From the NCBI RefSeq assembly GCF_000420485.1, contig NZ_ATVA01000014.1, positions 248,001-312,000 of the forward strand: a DNA stretch of 64,000 bases, in the 5' to 3' direction. The DNA comes from Paucidesulfovibrio longus DSM 6739 (GTDB taxonomy: Bacteria > Desulfobacterota > Desulfovibrionia > Desulfovibrionales > Desulfovibrionaceae). Made by a program: the position numbers and the translations under genes. Below, in pieces: positions 17,318-26,569 of the stretch (within the stretch, counting starts at the first letter, position 1; each line of letters begins with the position of its first letter). The notes under the pieces were generated by a model. It ran no database searches. It saw only the letters and a list, made by a program, of their open reading frames with translations, and was not told the DNA's origin.

Positions 17318-18151
17318 CTAGTTGGCCATGACCGCGTCGTCGTCGCACTGGATTTCGACCACGCCGTCCGCGTCGATGAGGCAGGAGCCCGCGCAGAGCA
17401 TGTGGTCCACGAGGTGGGCGGCCTTTTCCGGCACCCAGTCCACAAAGGCTTTGACCTCCTGGGCCTCGGCCAGGCCCACGGCGTTCTTGTGGTAGATGAA
17501 GCAGCTGCGCACGCCGTCGTCGAGGGGCAGGCCGGTGTGGAACATCCAGGTGATGCCCAGCCAGCGGCGCGACTCCGTGCCCTTGAGCCAGGCATACTGT
17601 TCGCCCGCGTAGTCCGAGCTTTTGAACTCGCTGATGTCCAGCAGCTCGTTCCACTGGTGCGCGCCCACCACGGCGAAGCGCTGGCCGTCGTCCGGCACGT
17701 CGTTGCCGTTGAGGGTGCCGAAGGCCGCGAGAATCTTGGCCTTGGTCAGTCCCGTGCCGCCCGGCTCGACCACGTTGGACGCGCCCGCGAGCTTGTTGAT
17801 GAGCAGTTCGTCGATCTTGCGGCCCAGAGCCCAGGCCCCGGCGTTGGCCGCGATGAGCCGCTCGTCCGTGTTGGTGCGCACCTCGTCCAGCTTGTCCACG
17901 TAGTCGGCCGCGTACCAGTCCTCCAGGGTGCAGGTCACGCTGCTTCGGCTCACGTTCATCAGGGGCACGTTTCCGTGACGGGTCTTCAGGCCCGCCGCGC
18001 CCTTGCCGCTGGTCTGGAACACGCAGCGCGAGCCGGAAATGCCGGTCTTGAGCCGCACGGTGTTGCGCAGCTTGGAGCCGCGCTGCTGATACGCCTGATG
18101 CACGTCGGCGCAGTATTGGGTGATGAAGGCTTTGGTGATTTCCGTCGACAC
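17318..18151 (-). CDS. Orphan phage major capsid protein (Phage_capsid_2-like)
   Basis: This 277-residue protein follows the pattern of HK97-fold capsid proteins of the Phage_capsid_2 type. The start is AFITQYCADVHQAYQQRGS, followed by TRHGNVPLMNVSRSSVT, EDWYAADYVDKLDEVRTN and NAGAWALGRKIDELLINKL. The second half has an H-Q-W-N-E-L-L motif and an end rich in acidic residues. The start is GTG, with GGAGGG nine bases upstream. The frame is intact, with no stops or shifts. No portal, terminase, protease, tail, integrase or lysis gene exists within 15 kb on either side. It may be a relic, a scattered gene-transfer-agent component or a domesticated shell protein. Confidence 0.78.
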   Translation of the reverse strand: MSTEITKAFITQYCADVHQAYQQRGSKLRNTVRLKTGISGSRCVFQTSGKGAAGLKTRHGNVPLMNVSRSSVTCTLEDWYAADYVDKLDEVRTNTDERLIAANAGAWALGRKIDELLINKLAGASNVVEPGGTGLTKAKILAAFGTLNGNDVPDDGQRFAVVGAHQWNELLDISEFKSSDYAGEQYAWLKGTESRRWLGITWMFHTGLPLDDGVRSCFIYHKNAVGLAEAQEVKAFVDWVPEKAAHLVDHMLCAGSCLIDADGVVEIQCDDDAVMAN

Positions 18152-18553
18152 TGTTCAAACCCTCCTTGGGTTGCGGTTGATGAGGCGGCCCGTGGTGTCC
18201 CGTTCCCCGTGCGGGGAGGGTGTCCGTTTCGGGGCTTCCGCACGGAGCGGGGCCGGGCACGAGGCGAGCCTAAGCCCGGTTTTCGCGGCGGAATGAAATC
18301 GGAAAGCGAAAGGAGGGGAAAAAGACGTTTTTGCCCTGTTGACAGCCCTTCCGACATCCGGCTACCAGTCGATCAGCGGGCGCGGGCAGACTCCGCGCCG
18401 CGCCCACACGCCCATTGCGGCATTCTTCCAGCATTGATACGAGCAGGATGGCATTCTCTTCAGGGTGTGCTAGACTCCTGCTGGACCGTTCTCCGCCGGA
18501 TTCGGCGGGAGCGGCCGTCCGATTCAACATCAAGAGTATTCGTGGGGGTACGA
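18152..18553. other. Divergent intergenic region between the capsid and TPR genes
   Basis: No gene is seen in these 402 bases. On the plus strand there is a TTGACA box near 18339 with TACCAG 18 bases later, and an extended -10-like TGCTAGACT near 18467, either of which could serve the TPR gene. The leader of the capsid gene contains the GGAGGG site near 18163. Confidence 0.4.
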
Positions 18554-19177
18554 ATGTCCCGAAAGACCAAGGTCCGGCTCGATCCCGTGGTGCGGCGCAG
18601 CACTGCCGTGCTGCTTGCCGCGGCCACTTTTTGCGGCGGCCTTTTCATCGGCTTCAACGTCAGCTTCTTCATGAACGCCGAGCGGCAGACAGTGACGCTC
18701 GCGCCTCCGCAGAACCAGCCCGCCATCGCGCCCCAGGCGTCCGCCGGGCCGGGTCCGGACGTGCAGGGGCTGCTCGCCGCGGCCGAGGCCAATCCGTCCG
18801 ACGCGCACGCCTGGATCGACCTTGGCAACGCCTATTTCGACACGGACAAGCCCAAGGAAGCCATCACCGCGTATGAGCGCGCGCTCTCGCTCAGCCCGGA
18901 CCACGCGGACGTCTGGACCGACCTGGGCGTGATGTATCGCCGCGACCACCAGCCCCAAAAGGCCGTGGACAGCTTCAACCGGGCCATCATCGCCCAGCCG
19001 TCCCACGAGACCGCCCGCTTCAACAAGGGCATCGTGCTCTATTTTGATCTCAAGGATACCGCCGGAGCCATAGCGGCCTGGGAAGACCTGCTCAGCGTCA
19101 ACCCCAACGCCACGGCTCCCGACGGAACCCCCGTGCGCGGCATGGTCGAGAAGCTCAAGGCCGGAAAACCGCTCTAG
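18554..19177 (+). CDS. Membrane-anchored TPR protein
   Basis: This 207-residue protein has a single N-terminal transmembrane helix (about residues 16-36). An Ala/Pro/Gln-rich linker follows, then three to four TPR units: AHAWIDLGNAYFDTDKPKEA, DVWTDLGVMYRRDHQPQKAV and FNKGIVLYFDLKDTAGAI. The soluble part should face the periplasm and act as a protein-interaction scaffold. Such one-helix TPR proteins are common in Desulfovibrionales with no fixed partner. The start ATG is preceded by a G-rich site. A structured repeat begins eight bases after the stop. Confidence 0.85.
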   Translation: MSRKTKVRLDPVVRRSTAVLLAAATFCGGLFIGFNVSFFMNAERQTVTLAPPQNQPAIAPQASAGPGPDVQGLLAAAEANPSDAHAWIDLGNAYFDTDKPKEAITAYERALSLSPDHADVWTDLGVMYRRDHQPQKAVDSFNRAIIAQPSHETARFNKGIVLYFDLKDTAGAIAAWEDLLSVNPNATAPDGTPVRGMVEKLKAGKPL

Positions 19178-19184
19178 AAAATCA

Positions 19185-19410
19185 CCGGGGGAAAACCTTT
19201 CTGCGAAAGGTTCTTCCCCCGGACCCCCCTTTCCAAAGCCGTTCCCCTGCCGGACGCCTGCGGCTTCCGGCGTGCAAGGTACGATTCCCGCGCCCGGAGT
19301 GCTGGATTCCGCCCTGTGATGCGTCGTGTCCAGTTCTGTCCCCGCGCCGCGCGAAGCGCGGGCGCAGAGTGGGATTCCAAAGGGGCATTGCCCCTTTGGC
19401 CGCCGGAGGC
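19185..19410. repeat. Dispersed two-hairpin intergenic repeat, copy A
   Basis: Hairpin 1 (19185-19222) pairs CCGGGGGAA with TTCCCCCGG and ACCTTT with AAAGGT. Hairpin 2 pairs CCAAAGGGGC (19377-19386) with GCCCCTTTGG (19390-19399), followed by CCGCCGGAGGC. The same architecture recurs at 47113-47307 with compensatory base changes. The first hairpin may terminate transcription of the TPR gene. Together with the arsR promoter it accounts for the gap 19178-19507. Confidence 0.8.
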
Positions 19411-19442
19411 TTCTTCGGCTTCTTCGACGCCTCTCGCCGCCC

Positions 19443-19477
19443 TTGACAGCAATATTCTATTTGGCTATTTTGCCAAA
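19443..19477 (+). promoter_or_regulatory. Sigma-70 promoter with overlapping operator of the arsR operon
   Basis: TTGACA (19443-19448) and TATTTT (19466-19471) are separated by exactly 17 bases. A perfect palindrome TTTGGC-tatttt-GCCAAA (19460-19477) covers the -10 box. This is the layout expected for an autorepressed ArsR operon; binding by the downstream regulator is inference. Confidence 0.82.
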
Positions 19478-19507
19478 CAGCAAACAATCGACGCGGGAGA
19501 AATCGTC

Positions 19508-19804
19508 ATGCCCAAAGAGCTGCTGCTGGACAATCCCAGCCTGATCGAGGCGCAATCCGCAGTGTTCAAGGCCCTCGGCCATCCGGCCCGGCTGCGCATG
19601 GTCCGGGCGCTCGGCCAGGGCGAGAAGTGCGTCTGCGAGCTGCGCGACCTGGTGGACCTGGACATGTCCACCGTGTCCAAGCACCTCAGCGTGCTGCGCA
19701 ACGCCGGAGTGGTCGCCAGCGAGAAGCGGGGCAACTGGATGCACTACCGTTTGGCGCTGACCTGCGTGCCGGGCTTTCTGCAATGCCTGGAAGGCAAAAT
19801 CTAA
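19508..19804 (+). CDS. ArsR/SmtB family metalloregulator
   Basis: This 98-residue winged-helix repressor has KALGHPARLRMVRAL near residue 21, then EKCVCELRDLVDLDMSTVSKHLSVL. The CVCEL site in the recognition helix matches the thiol ligand pattern of arsenic/antimony sensors. The start ATG was chosen because it lies behind the promoter; an upstream in-frame extension would run through the dispersed repeat. Binding of thiophilic metal or metalloid ligands should release the operator and derepress the permease gene 29 bases downstream. Confidence 0.93.
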   Translation: MPKELLLDNPSLIEAQSAVFKALGHPARLRMVRALGQGEKCVCELRDLVDLDMSTVSKHLSVLRNAGVVASEKRGNWMHYRLALTCVPGFLQCLEGKI

Positions 19805-19833
19805 CCGCCCGCAAGGCGAACAGGTACGGGGAC

Positions 19834-20934
19834 ATGAAAGACATCATCAACGACATGAACGGCGGATGCGCCTGCAACGCCGCGCCGCAGACGCCCGCGC
19901 CGGAAAAGCCGCGCCGCGTCGCGTTGCGGCTGGGCCTGCTGGCGCTGGGGCTCGCGGCCTGGGTGGCGGTCTACGCCTCTCTGGAACGCGCGGCGCTGTG
20001 GCTGACCACGGACCTTCTGGGCCTGGACACGGGCACGCACCTGGGCGAGGCCGTGCGCTTCTTCGTCTACGACACGCCCAAGGTCTTCATGCTGCTTCTG
20101 CTCATCGTCTACGGGGTGGGCGTGGTGCGCTCGTTCTTCACCCCGGAGGCCACGCGCAAGGCTCTGGCGGGCAAGGCGGAGCTGGTCGGCAACGTCATGG
20201 CCGCGGGCCTGGGCGTGCTCACTCCGTTCTGTTCCTGCTCGGCCGTGCCGCTGTTCGTGGGCTTCGTCACGGCGGGCGTGCCGCTGGGCGTGACCTTCTC
20301 GTTCCTGATCAGCGCGCCCATGGTCAACGAGGTGGCCCTGGCTCTGCTCTTCGGCATGTTCGGCTGGAAGGTGGCGCTGCTCTATGCGGGCACGGGCCTG
20401 CTCGTGGCCGTGGTGGCCGGGTTCGTCATCGGCAGGCTGAAGCTGGAAGGCTGGCTCCAGGACTGGGTGCGCAACATGCTGGCCATGGGCGGCGGCGCCG
20501 GGCCGCAGCGCAGACCGACCTGGAACGACCGGCTCGACGCGGGCCGCGAGGCAGTGGCCGAGATCGTGGGCAAGGTCTGGCTGTACGTGATCCTGGGCAT
20601 CGGCGTGGGCGCGCTGATCCACGGCTACGTGCCCGAGAACTTCATGGCCGGGCTCATGGGCCGCTCGGCGTGGTGGTCGGTTCCCGCGGCAGTGGCCATC
20701 GGCATTCCCATGTACACCAACGCGGCAGGAGTCGTTCCCGTGCTTCAGGCGCTGATCGGCAAGGGCGCGGCCCTGGGCACGGCCCTGGCCTTCATGATGA
20801 GCGTGATCGCGCTTTCGCTGCCGGAAATGCTCATTCTGCGCAAGGTCTTGACCGGAAAGCTCATCGCCGTGTTCGTGGGCGTCGTCGGCGGGGGCATCCT
20901 GCTGGTGGGCTGGCTCTTCAACGCGGTGATCTGA
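19834..20934 (+). CDS. ArsP-type permease (DUF318 family)
   Basis: This 366-residue inner-membrane protein has about eight to ten hydrophobic segments. The family hallmark TPFCSCSAVPLFVGF lies near residue 129, and a second repeat with IPMYTNAAGVVPVLQAL near 290. The N-terminal stretch has a GGCACN cysteine pair that could bind a metal. ArsP proteins export trivalent organoarsenicals; others in the family are unassigned permeases. The operon with an ArsR regulator supports metalloid or thiol-reactive substrate export. The start ATG follows a weak G-rich site. Confidence 0.88.
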   Translation: MKDIINDMNGGCACNAAPQTPAPEKPRRVALRLGLLALGLAAWVAVYASLERAALWLTTDLLGLDTGTHLGEAVRFFVYDTPKVFMLLLLIVYGVGVVRSFFTPEATRKALAGKAELVGNVMAAGLGVLTPFCSCSAVPLFVGFVTAGVPLGVTFSFLISAPMVNEVALALLFGMFGWKVALLYAGTGLLVAVVAGFVIGRLKLEGWLQDWVRNMLAMGGGAGPQRRPTWNDRLDAGREAVAEIVGKVWLYVILGIGVGALIHGYVPENFMAGLMGRSAWWSVPAAVAIGIPMYTNAAGVVPVLQALIGKGAALGTALAFMMSVIALSLPEMLILRKVLTGKLIAVFVGVVGGGILLVGWLFNAVI

Positions 20935-20989
20935 CGTGCGATCCGCCGCGCTGTCGGCGGGTCCGGCGTTCGCCCGCAAAGGGCGGCAA

Positions 20990-21011
20990 GAGGCGGCCTC
21001 CGGGCCGCCTC
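20990..21011. terminator. Hairpin between convergent permease and hybrid kinase genes
   Basis: GAGGCGGC and GCCGCCTC form a perfect 8-bp stem with a CTCCGG loop that overlaps the kinase stop codon. It has no T run, so terminator activity is uncertain. Confidence 0.45.
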
Positions 21012-23820
21012 ATTGCGTGGGAGGGCCGCACTCCGGGCGTCCGGGCGCGAAGCATTCCTCGATCAGCTTTTTGAGGGTGTCCATATGCAGGGGCTTGGCC
21101 AGATAGCGGCTGGCCCCGGCCGAGAGAAAGCGTTCCTCGTCGCCGGGCAGGGCATGGGCCGAGACCACCACCAGGGGCATGTCCTCAAGGTGCCTGAAGT
21201 CCCGGTCGGTGCGCAGGATGCGGATGGCCTCCTCCCCGTTCAGCAGCGGCATCCGGATGTCCATGAAGGCGATGTCGAAGGTTTCGATCCGCAGCTTTTC
21301 CAGGGCTTCCGCGCCGTTGACAGCTTCGCTCACGGACATGCCGAGGCGTTCGAGCATGCGGCGCAGGACGATGCGGTTGAGTTCGTCGTCTTCGGCGATG
21401 AAGGCGCGCTTGCCCTCTCCCGCGCTGGGCAAGGCTTCGGTCCCGCCTTGGCGGGAAGGCGCGGCGGCCGTGGGCAGTGCGAGTTTCAGGCCGACATGGA
21501 AGGACGAGCCTCTGCCCGGTTCGCTTTCCACGGAAATGTGCCCGCCCATGAGGCCGACGATGCGCCGGACCAGGGGCAGGCCCAGCCCTGCGCCCTGTTG
21601 CGGACGCTGGTAGCTGCCGTCCATCTGGGTGAACATGTCGAAGATGAAGTCGATCTTGTCGTCCGGTATTCCCACGCCCGTGTCCGTGACGCGGAAGAGC
21701 AGCCGGACGCTGGTTTCGGTCTTTTCCAGCAGGTCCACCTCCACGTCCACGCCGCCCTGCTGCGTGAACTTGATGGCGTTGCCCACGAGGTTGAAGAGCA
21801 CCTGCCGCAGCCGCGTCGGGTCGCCCACGACCCTGTCCGGAACATTCTCGCCGCAGCGGAGGGTGAGCAGGAGCGATTTTTCCCTGGCCGCGCCCTCGAA
21901 GATGGCGTGCACATCTTCCAGCATGGCCGCCAGGGAGAACGTTTCGGACCGCAGGTGCATCTTGGCCGCTTCGAGCTTGCTGATGTCGAGGATGTCGGTC
22001 AGCAGGTGCGAGAGTCGGCTGCACGAATTGGTGGCCGCCTTGACGTATTCGTCCTGGGAGGAATCGAGCTGGGAAAGCGAGAGCAGCTGGAGCATTCCGA
22101 GAATGCCGTTCAGGGGAGTGCGGATTTCGTGGCTCATGTTGGCCAGGAATTCGGACTTGGCCTGGTTGGCGACCTCGGCCTGGGCGCAGGCCCGCACGAG
22201 TTCCTCGTGCACCACGCGTTCGGCGGTGACGTCGCGGAGCACGGCGGCCACGCCGCAGCAGGAGCCGTCCCCATAGGGGATCGGGCTGTAGGAGACGTCC
22301 AGGAAGCGGGGGCCGAGATGTTCGTAGGTGATCGTCAGGTCGAAGCGCCGGCTCTCCCCTGCGATGCAGCTTTTGAGGTGGGGCAGGATGTCGGCGTAGG
22401 CCCTCTCGCCGAGAACTTCCCGGACGTGGTGGCCGACCACGTCCTCGAGCCTGGCCCCCCGCTGGGCGAGCATGGCCTCGTTGGCCATCCGATAGACCTG
22501 ATCGGAGTCGATGACGACCATGATTTCCTTGGAATGTTCCACGAGGGCCTGATATTCCATGAGGTTCTGCTGCTTCTGGCGCAGCTTGCGGCGGCTGACG
22601 AAAAGCGCCCAGAGCGCCAGGGCCTGGAGCGAGATGATCGTTAAAGCGAGAAGCAGCGGCCAGAGATAGCGCAGCAGCGGGTTGGGCACGCGGTAAAGGA
22701 TTTCGGCCGACTCCGGCACGCGGGAATCCGGGATGTCGAAGCGGTTGAGCTGGCGCTGGTCGAAGACGAATCGGTTCGCTTCGCCGCCGCGGATCACCGG
22801 GATGGAGGAAATTCTTTCGCCGTTGAGGATGCGCAGGATCATCTCTCCGGCCAGGTGTCCCTGGCGGCCCTGGTCGATGAGCTTGCCTCCGAGCACCCCG
22901 TCGCCCATGCCGTGCTGCCAGAGGTGCAGGAGCGGAATGTTCAGGTTGGCGGTGATCAGGTCGAGGCTTTGGTCGAAGGTCTTGGATTCCGAGCGGCTGT
23001 CGCGGTATGCGGAGAGCAGCAGCGCGGCGTCCGAAGGCCCCAGGTTGCGCAGCCGTTCGGCGAATTCGTTCCAGGACAGCCTTGCGAGGGAAATGACGTC
23101 CAGTGCGAGTCCCGCGGCTGCCAGCCTGGGGCGCAGGTGGTCCAGGCTGTGCAGGTCGCCGAGCCCGCTCGGAGAATTGTCGCAGATGACGTGGACGGTC
23201 CTCAGGTTCGGAAGCATTTTTTGCGCGGCCAGCAGGGTGTCCAGGGCCGAAATCTCTTCCACCACGCCGGTGACGTTGCCCTTCTTCACGGTTTGCAGGG
23301 CGAATTCCGTGTCGTTGACGCCGAAAAAGACCACGGGGGTGTCCTCGAAGAGATCGGCGCCCGCTTCCAGGACGAAGTGCAGGGCGTTGTCGTCCGCCGT
23401 GGCGACCACGTCGTAGCGGGGGAGCTTGGAGAGCTTGTAGGCCAGGAGGTCATGGAAGAGCTTGAAGTTCTTCTGGTCGAAGAACCGCTTGGAGTCCATG
23501 AACTCCACGTCGAGGCGGACGCTGGAGCCGGGCAGGGCGGAGCGCAGTCCCTGGATCTGCTGGAAGAATGTCGGAAAGTCGGGATGGTAGGAGCTGACAA
23601 GCAGAACGTGCCAGGTTTTCCCGGCTTCGGCGGGGTCGGCTCCGGCCGCACTTGCCTTCGCGGTCTGGGGAAAGGCCGTCATGCCGAGTGCAAGGGCGGC
23701 GGCCAGGGCTGGCAGGAGCGCGCCGAAAAGCGTGCAAAAGAGTTTCCTGCGGATTCGCTCGCTTCGGGCGAGGCGCGGCCCGGCTCCAAACGTTTCGGCT
23801 GGCGATCCTGAAATCCGCAT
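21010..23820 (-). CDS. Hybrid histidine kinase with periplasmic ABC-substrate-binding sensor
   Basis: This protein has about 936 residues. It begins with a basic start and a signal-anchor helix (about 28-50). A periplasmic ABC_sub_bind-like domain follows (about 70-370, starting [16 protein letters not shown]), then a transmembrane helix (about 378-402) and a PAS domain (about 415-540). HisKA has [14 protein letters not shown] near 563; HATPase_c has an intact DTGVGIP box near 716; the receiver domain at the C-terminus has its phospho-acceptor Asp in FMDIRMP near 852. All catalytic motifs are complete. The fused substrate-binding domain suggests sensing of a small molecule. A TTG lies just before the chosen ATG, either behind a GGAGGGG site. 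No separate response regulator lies nearby. Confidence 0.92.
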   Translation of the reverse strand: MRISGSPAETFGAGPRLARSERIRRKLFCTLFGALLPALAAALALGMTAFPQTAKASAAGADPAEAGKTWHVLLVSSYHPDFPTFFQQIQGLRSALPGSSVRLDVEFMDSKRFFDQKNFKLFHDLLAYKLSKLPRYDVVATADDNALHFVLEAGADLFEDTPVVFFGVNDTEFALQTVKKGNVTGVVEEISALDTLLAAQKMLPNLRTVHVICDNSPSGLGDLHSLDHLRPRLAAAGLALDVISLARLSWNEFAERLRNLGPSDAALLLSAYRDSRSESKTFDQSLDLITANLNIPLLHLWQHGMGDGVLGGKLIDQGRQGHLAGEMILRILNGERISSIPVIRGGEANRFVFDQRQLNRFDIPDSRVPESAEILYRVPNPLLRYLWPLLLALTIISLQALALWALFVSRRKLRQKQQNLMEYQALVEHSKEIMVVIDSDQVYRMANEAMLAQRGARLEDVVGHHVREVLGERAYADILPHLKSCIAGESRRFDLTITYEHLGPRFLDVSYSPIPYGDGSCCGVAAVLRDVTAERVVHEELVRACAQAEVANQAKSEFLANMSHEIRTPLNGILGMLQLLSLSQLDSSQDEYVKAATNSCSRLSHLLTDILDISKLEAAKMHLRSETFSLAAMLEDVHAIFEGAAREKSLLLTLRCGENVPDRVVGDPTRLRQVLFNLVGNAIKFTQQGGVDVEVDLLEKTETSVRLLFRVTDTGVGIPDDKIDFIFDMFTQMDGSYQRPQQGAGLGLPLVRRIVGLMGGHISVESEPGRGSSFHVGLKLALPTAAAPSRQGGTEALPSAGEGKRAFIAEDDELNRIVLRRMLERLGMSVSEAVNGAEALEKLRIETFDIAFMDIRMPLLNGEEAIRILRTDRDFRHLEDMPLVVVSAHALPGDEERFLSAGASRYLAKPLHMDTLKKLIEECFAPGRPECGPPTQ

Positions 23821-23938
23821 CAAGGGAGCTCCCCTCCTGTCAAAGTGCAGTGGCGCTTTGTTTCGGGCAGGCGGACCAATATACCCGATTCTGCTCTATA
23901 GAGCATTACGCAAGAACTGCCAAGGGGATTGGACGGGT

Positions 23939-25042
23939 TCAGGCGGATACTGCGGGACGGAGGAGCCTTTTCCACCATGCCAGGCAGAGCACGGTCAGCG
24001 GCAGGGCGATGAGCAGGCCCAAAAATCCCAGAAGCTGGCCCCAGACCGACAGGGACAGCAGGATGACCCAGGGCGAAAGGCCCATCTGGCGGCCCATGAT
24101 CCGGGGGACGAGCACGAGATCCTGGAGCGACTGGACCACGACGAAGACCCCGGCCACGGGCAGCGCGGCTTCCCAGAAGCCCAGCCCCTGTTCCAGGGCC
24201 TGGAGCACGGCCAGGGCGAAGGCAGGGACCAGGCCGAGGATCTGGAGATAGGGCACGATGTTGAGCAGGCCGATGAACAGGCCGAGCAGCACGCCCAGAG
24301 GCAGGCCGATGAGCGCGAAGCCCACGGCGAAGAGCACGCCCACGATGGCCGCCACCAGGGTCTGCCCGCGAAAATAGCGGCGCATGCCTTCCTCGAACTC
24401 GGCGGCGGTGGCGCGGACGGGTTCGCGCCATTGCGGCGGCATCAGGTCCAGCCAGTTGCCGCGCAGGCGGTCGAAGTCGAGCAGCAGGAAGAGGGCGTAG
24501 AGCGCGATGATGAGCACGCCCGTAAGCGCGAGCACGGCCTGCCACGCCCCCGCGACCACGTCCCAGATGCCGGGCAGGAGATGGGCGGCGGCCTGCTTGG
24601 CCAGTCCCAGGAGGCCGTCCGAGGTCAGGAAGCGCCGGACCTCCTCGCGCTGCATCAGCTCCCGCGCGGCCTGCCAGAGATCGGGCGGGAGGCGGTTGGC
24701 CGCTGCCTGGGCGAGCTTGGAATCGCCCGCGAAATTGGCGACCACCTTGCCCATGTGGGTCAGCTCCGCGGTGACGATGGGCACCACGATCCAGAGCAGG
24801 GTTACGGCCAGGACCAGCGAGACGAGCAGGGTGACGACCACCGCCGGTCCCCTGCGCCCCCGAAAGAGCCGCTGGAGCGCGCTGGCCGCCGGGTCGAGCA
24901 GGTAGGCCAGGACCACGGCCACGGCAAACGGCACCAGCGCGCCGCTGAGCTGCCGGAGCAGAACCACCGCCCCCCAGATCAGGCCGGCTGTCAGCGCCAG
25001 TCGCACTACGCGGTCGAAGGTGAAGGGCTTGTCCGTGATCAT
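23939..25042 (-). CDS. PerM / AI-2E family transporter
   Basis: This 367-residue polytopic membrane protein has the family pattern: two or three N-terminal helices with AVVLAYLLDPAASALQRLFR, a central amphipathic region, and a C-terminal block of helices with GVLLGLFIGLLNIVPYLQIL and LVPRIMGRQMGLSPWVILLS. Members include TqsA, which affects autoinducer-2 transport, and Na+/H+ antiporters, so the substrate cannot be stated. The start is the ATG that follows GGAAG. Upstream residues in the same frame are antisense to the chromate transporter gene and were rejected. Confidence 0.92.
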   Translation of the reverse strand: MITDKPFTFDRVVRLALTAGLIWGAVVLLRQLSGALVPFAVAVVLAYLLDPAASALQRLFRGRRGPAVVVTLLVSLVLAVTLLWIVVPIVTAELTHMGKVVANFAGDSKLAQAAANRLPPDLWQAARELMQREEVRRFLTSDGLLGLAKQAAAHLLPGIWDVVAGAWQAVLALTGVLIIALYALFLLLDFDRLRGNWLDLMPPQWREPVRATAAEFEEGMRRYFRGQTLVAAIVGVLFAVGFALIGLPLGVLLGLFIGLLNIVPYLQILGLVPAFALAVLQALEQGLGFWEAALPVAGVFVVVQSLQDLVLVPRIMGRQMGLSPWVILLSLSVWGQLLGFLGLLIALPLTVLCLAWWKRLLRPAVSA

Positions 25043-25168
25043 GGTGCTTCCTCTTGTCTGCGGTTGCGGGGGGGTGGGGATCGGCCGCGAGCATAGCGTC
25101 TTGCGCGGGGCGATGCAACGCGTCGGGCAGCGGGACCGTGAGAACGGGTTGACGCGGGCGCGGCTTCC

Positions 25169-26428
25169 ATGTCTGATGCGGCCATGAACCCCGCACCAGG
25201 CAACGCCCCCAAAAGCGATCGGCTCCAGGCTCAGCAGACTGTCCCGCCCTGTCCGCGTCCGGGACTGGCGCTGCTCTTTTGGGAATTGCTGCGCCTCGGC
25301 TGCACCGCGTTCGGCGGCCCGGCCATGGTCCCCCACATTCGGCGGCTGGCCGTGGAAAAGCGCGGCTGGCTCGGCGAGGAGGAGTTCCGCCTGGGCATGG
25401 CCGTGTGCCAGCTCGTGCCCGGAGCCACGGCCATGCAGGTCGCGGCCTTCGTGGGGCTGCGCTCGCGCGGCGGCCTGGGCGCGCTCGCCGCCTATCTCGG
25501 CTTCGGCCTGCCCGCGTTTTTGCTCATGCTCGGCCTCTCCGTGCTCTATTTCCAGTCCCGCGACCTGGGCATGGTCCAGTCGGCCTTTGCCGGGCTCAAG
25601 ATCGTGGTCGCGGCCCTGGTCCTGGACGCGGCCTGGAATTTTTCGGCCCGCTACCTGGAGCGGCCCGCCCATCTTTTCCTTGCGCTGGGTGCGGGGCTTT
25701 GGCTCGGCCTGGGCGGAAACCCGATCTGGGCGCTGGTTGCCTGCTGTCTGCTGGCGTTGGTTCTTTTTCGCGGGGAAACAGGCTCCGGAGCCGTTTTCGC
25801 CGCGCCGGGCGGCAGCGCCCCGCCAAGCCCCCTTCGGACCAACAGGACGGGCCGGGGCGCGGCCCTGGGGGGCGCTCTGTTTCTCGTCGTCGGCCTGGGC
25901 GCGCTGTACCTGTTCGACAAGGCCCATTTCGATCTCGCGGCCATGATGGCCCGCATCGACTGCTTCGCCTTTGGCGGGGGCTACGTCTCCCTGCCGCTGA
26001 TGCTCCACGAGGTCACCTCGCGGGGGATCATGAGCGAGCGCATGCTCATGGACGGCATCGCCCTGGGGCAGGTCACGCCCGGCCCCATCGTCATGACCGC
26101 CGCCTTCGTGGGCTACGCCGTGTCCGGCTTCCTCGGCGCGCTCTTGGCCACGCTGTTCGTCTTTGCCCCGTCGTTCCTGTTCCTTGCGCTGGCCGTGCCC
26201 CTGGGCGAGCGTCTGGCCCGCTCGGTGCTCGCGCGCCGGGCCTTCGCGGGCAGCCTCGTCAGCCTCGTGGGGCTCATGGCCGCCATGGGCGCGCGTTTTC
26301 TGGTCGCGGTTCCGTGGGGGCCGGGTGAGGCCGCCGTGGGCCTGGCCGCGTTCGCGGCCCTGCGGATGAAGGCGGACGTGCTCTGGGTCGTGCTGGCCGG
26401 GGCGGGCCTGTCCATGCTGCTGCTCTGA
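25169..26428 (+). CDS. chrA: Chromate transporter (ChrA, two-domain)
   Basis: This 419-residue membrane protein is made of two homologous CHR halves joined by a variable hydrophilic loop (about residues 205-230). The N-terminal half has LGCTAFGGPAMVPHIRR and QLVPGATAMQVAAFVG; the C-terminal half has FAFGGGYVSLPLMLHEV and GQVTPGPIVMTAAFVGY. Both FGGP/FGGG and PGP/PGA motifs are present. ChrA proteins export chromate, in some cases sulfate-related oxyanions, driven by the proton gradient. The start may also be the ATG 15 bases later; there is no clear ribosome site. It is divergent from the PerM-type gene. Confidence 0.93.
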   Translation: MSDAAMNPAPGNAPKSDRLQAQQTVPPCPRPGLALLFWELLRLGCTAFGGPAMVPHIRRLAVEKRGWLGEEEFRLGMAVCQLVPGATAMQVAAFVGLRSRGGLGALAAYLGFGLPAFLLMLGLSVLYFQSRDLGMVQSAFAGLKIVVAALVLDAAWNFSARYLERPAHLFLALGAGLWLGLGGNPIWALVACCLLALVLFRGETGSGAVFAAPGGSAPPSPLRTNRTGRGAALGGALFLVVGLGALYLFDKAHFDLAAMMARIDCFAFGGGYVSLPLMLHEVTSRGIMSERMLMDGIALGQVTPGPIVMTAAFVGYAVSGFLGALLATLFVFAPSFLFLALAVPLGERLARSVLARRAFAGSLVSLVGLMAAMGARFLVAVPWGPGEAAVGLAAFAALRMKADVLWVVLAGAGLSMLLL

Positions 26429-26569
26429 ACGCGGGGGGAATGCGTACGGCGTTCATGCCTTGCGTTCGTGCGCAAAACAGGTCAACAGGAAATTGAGGCT
26501 TTTTGAAGGGATCGTTTCATCATCCGGTATCGCTTGAATGGGGATGCAGAAATTCGACAGGGAGAGCGC

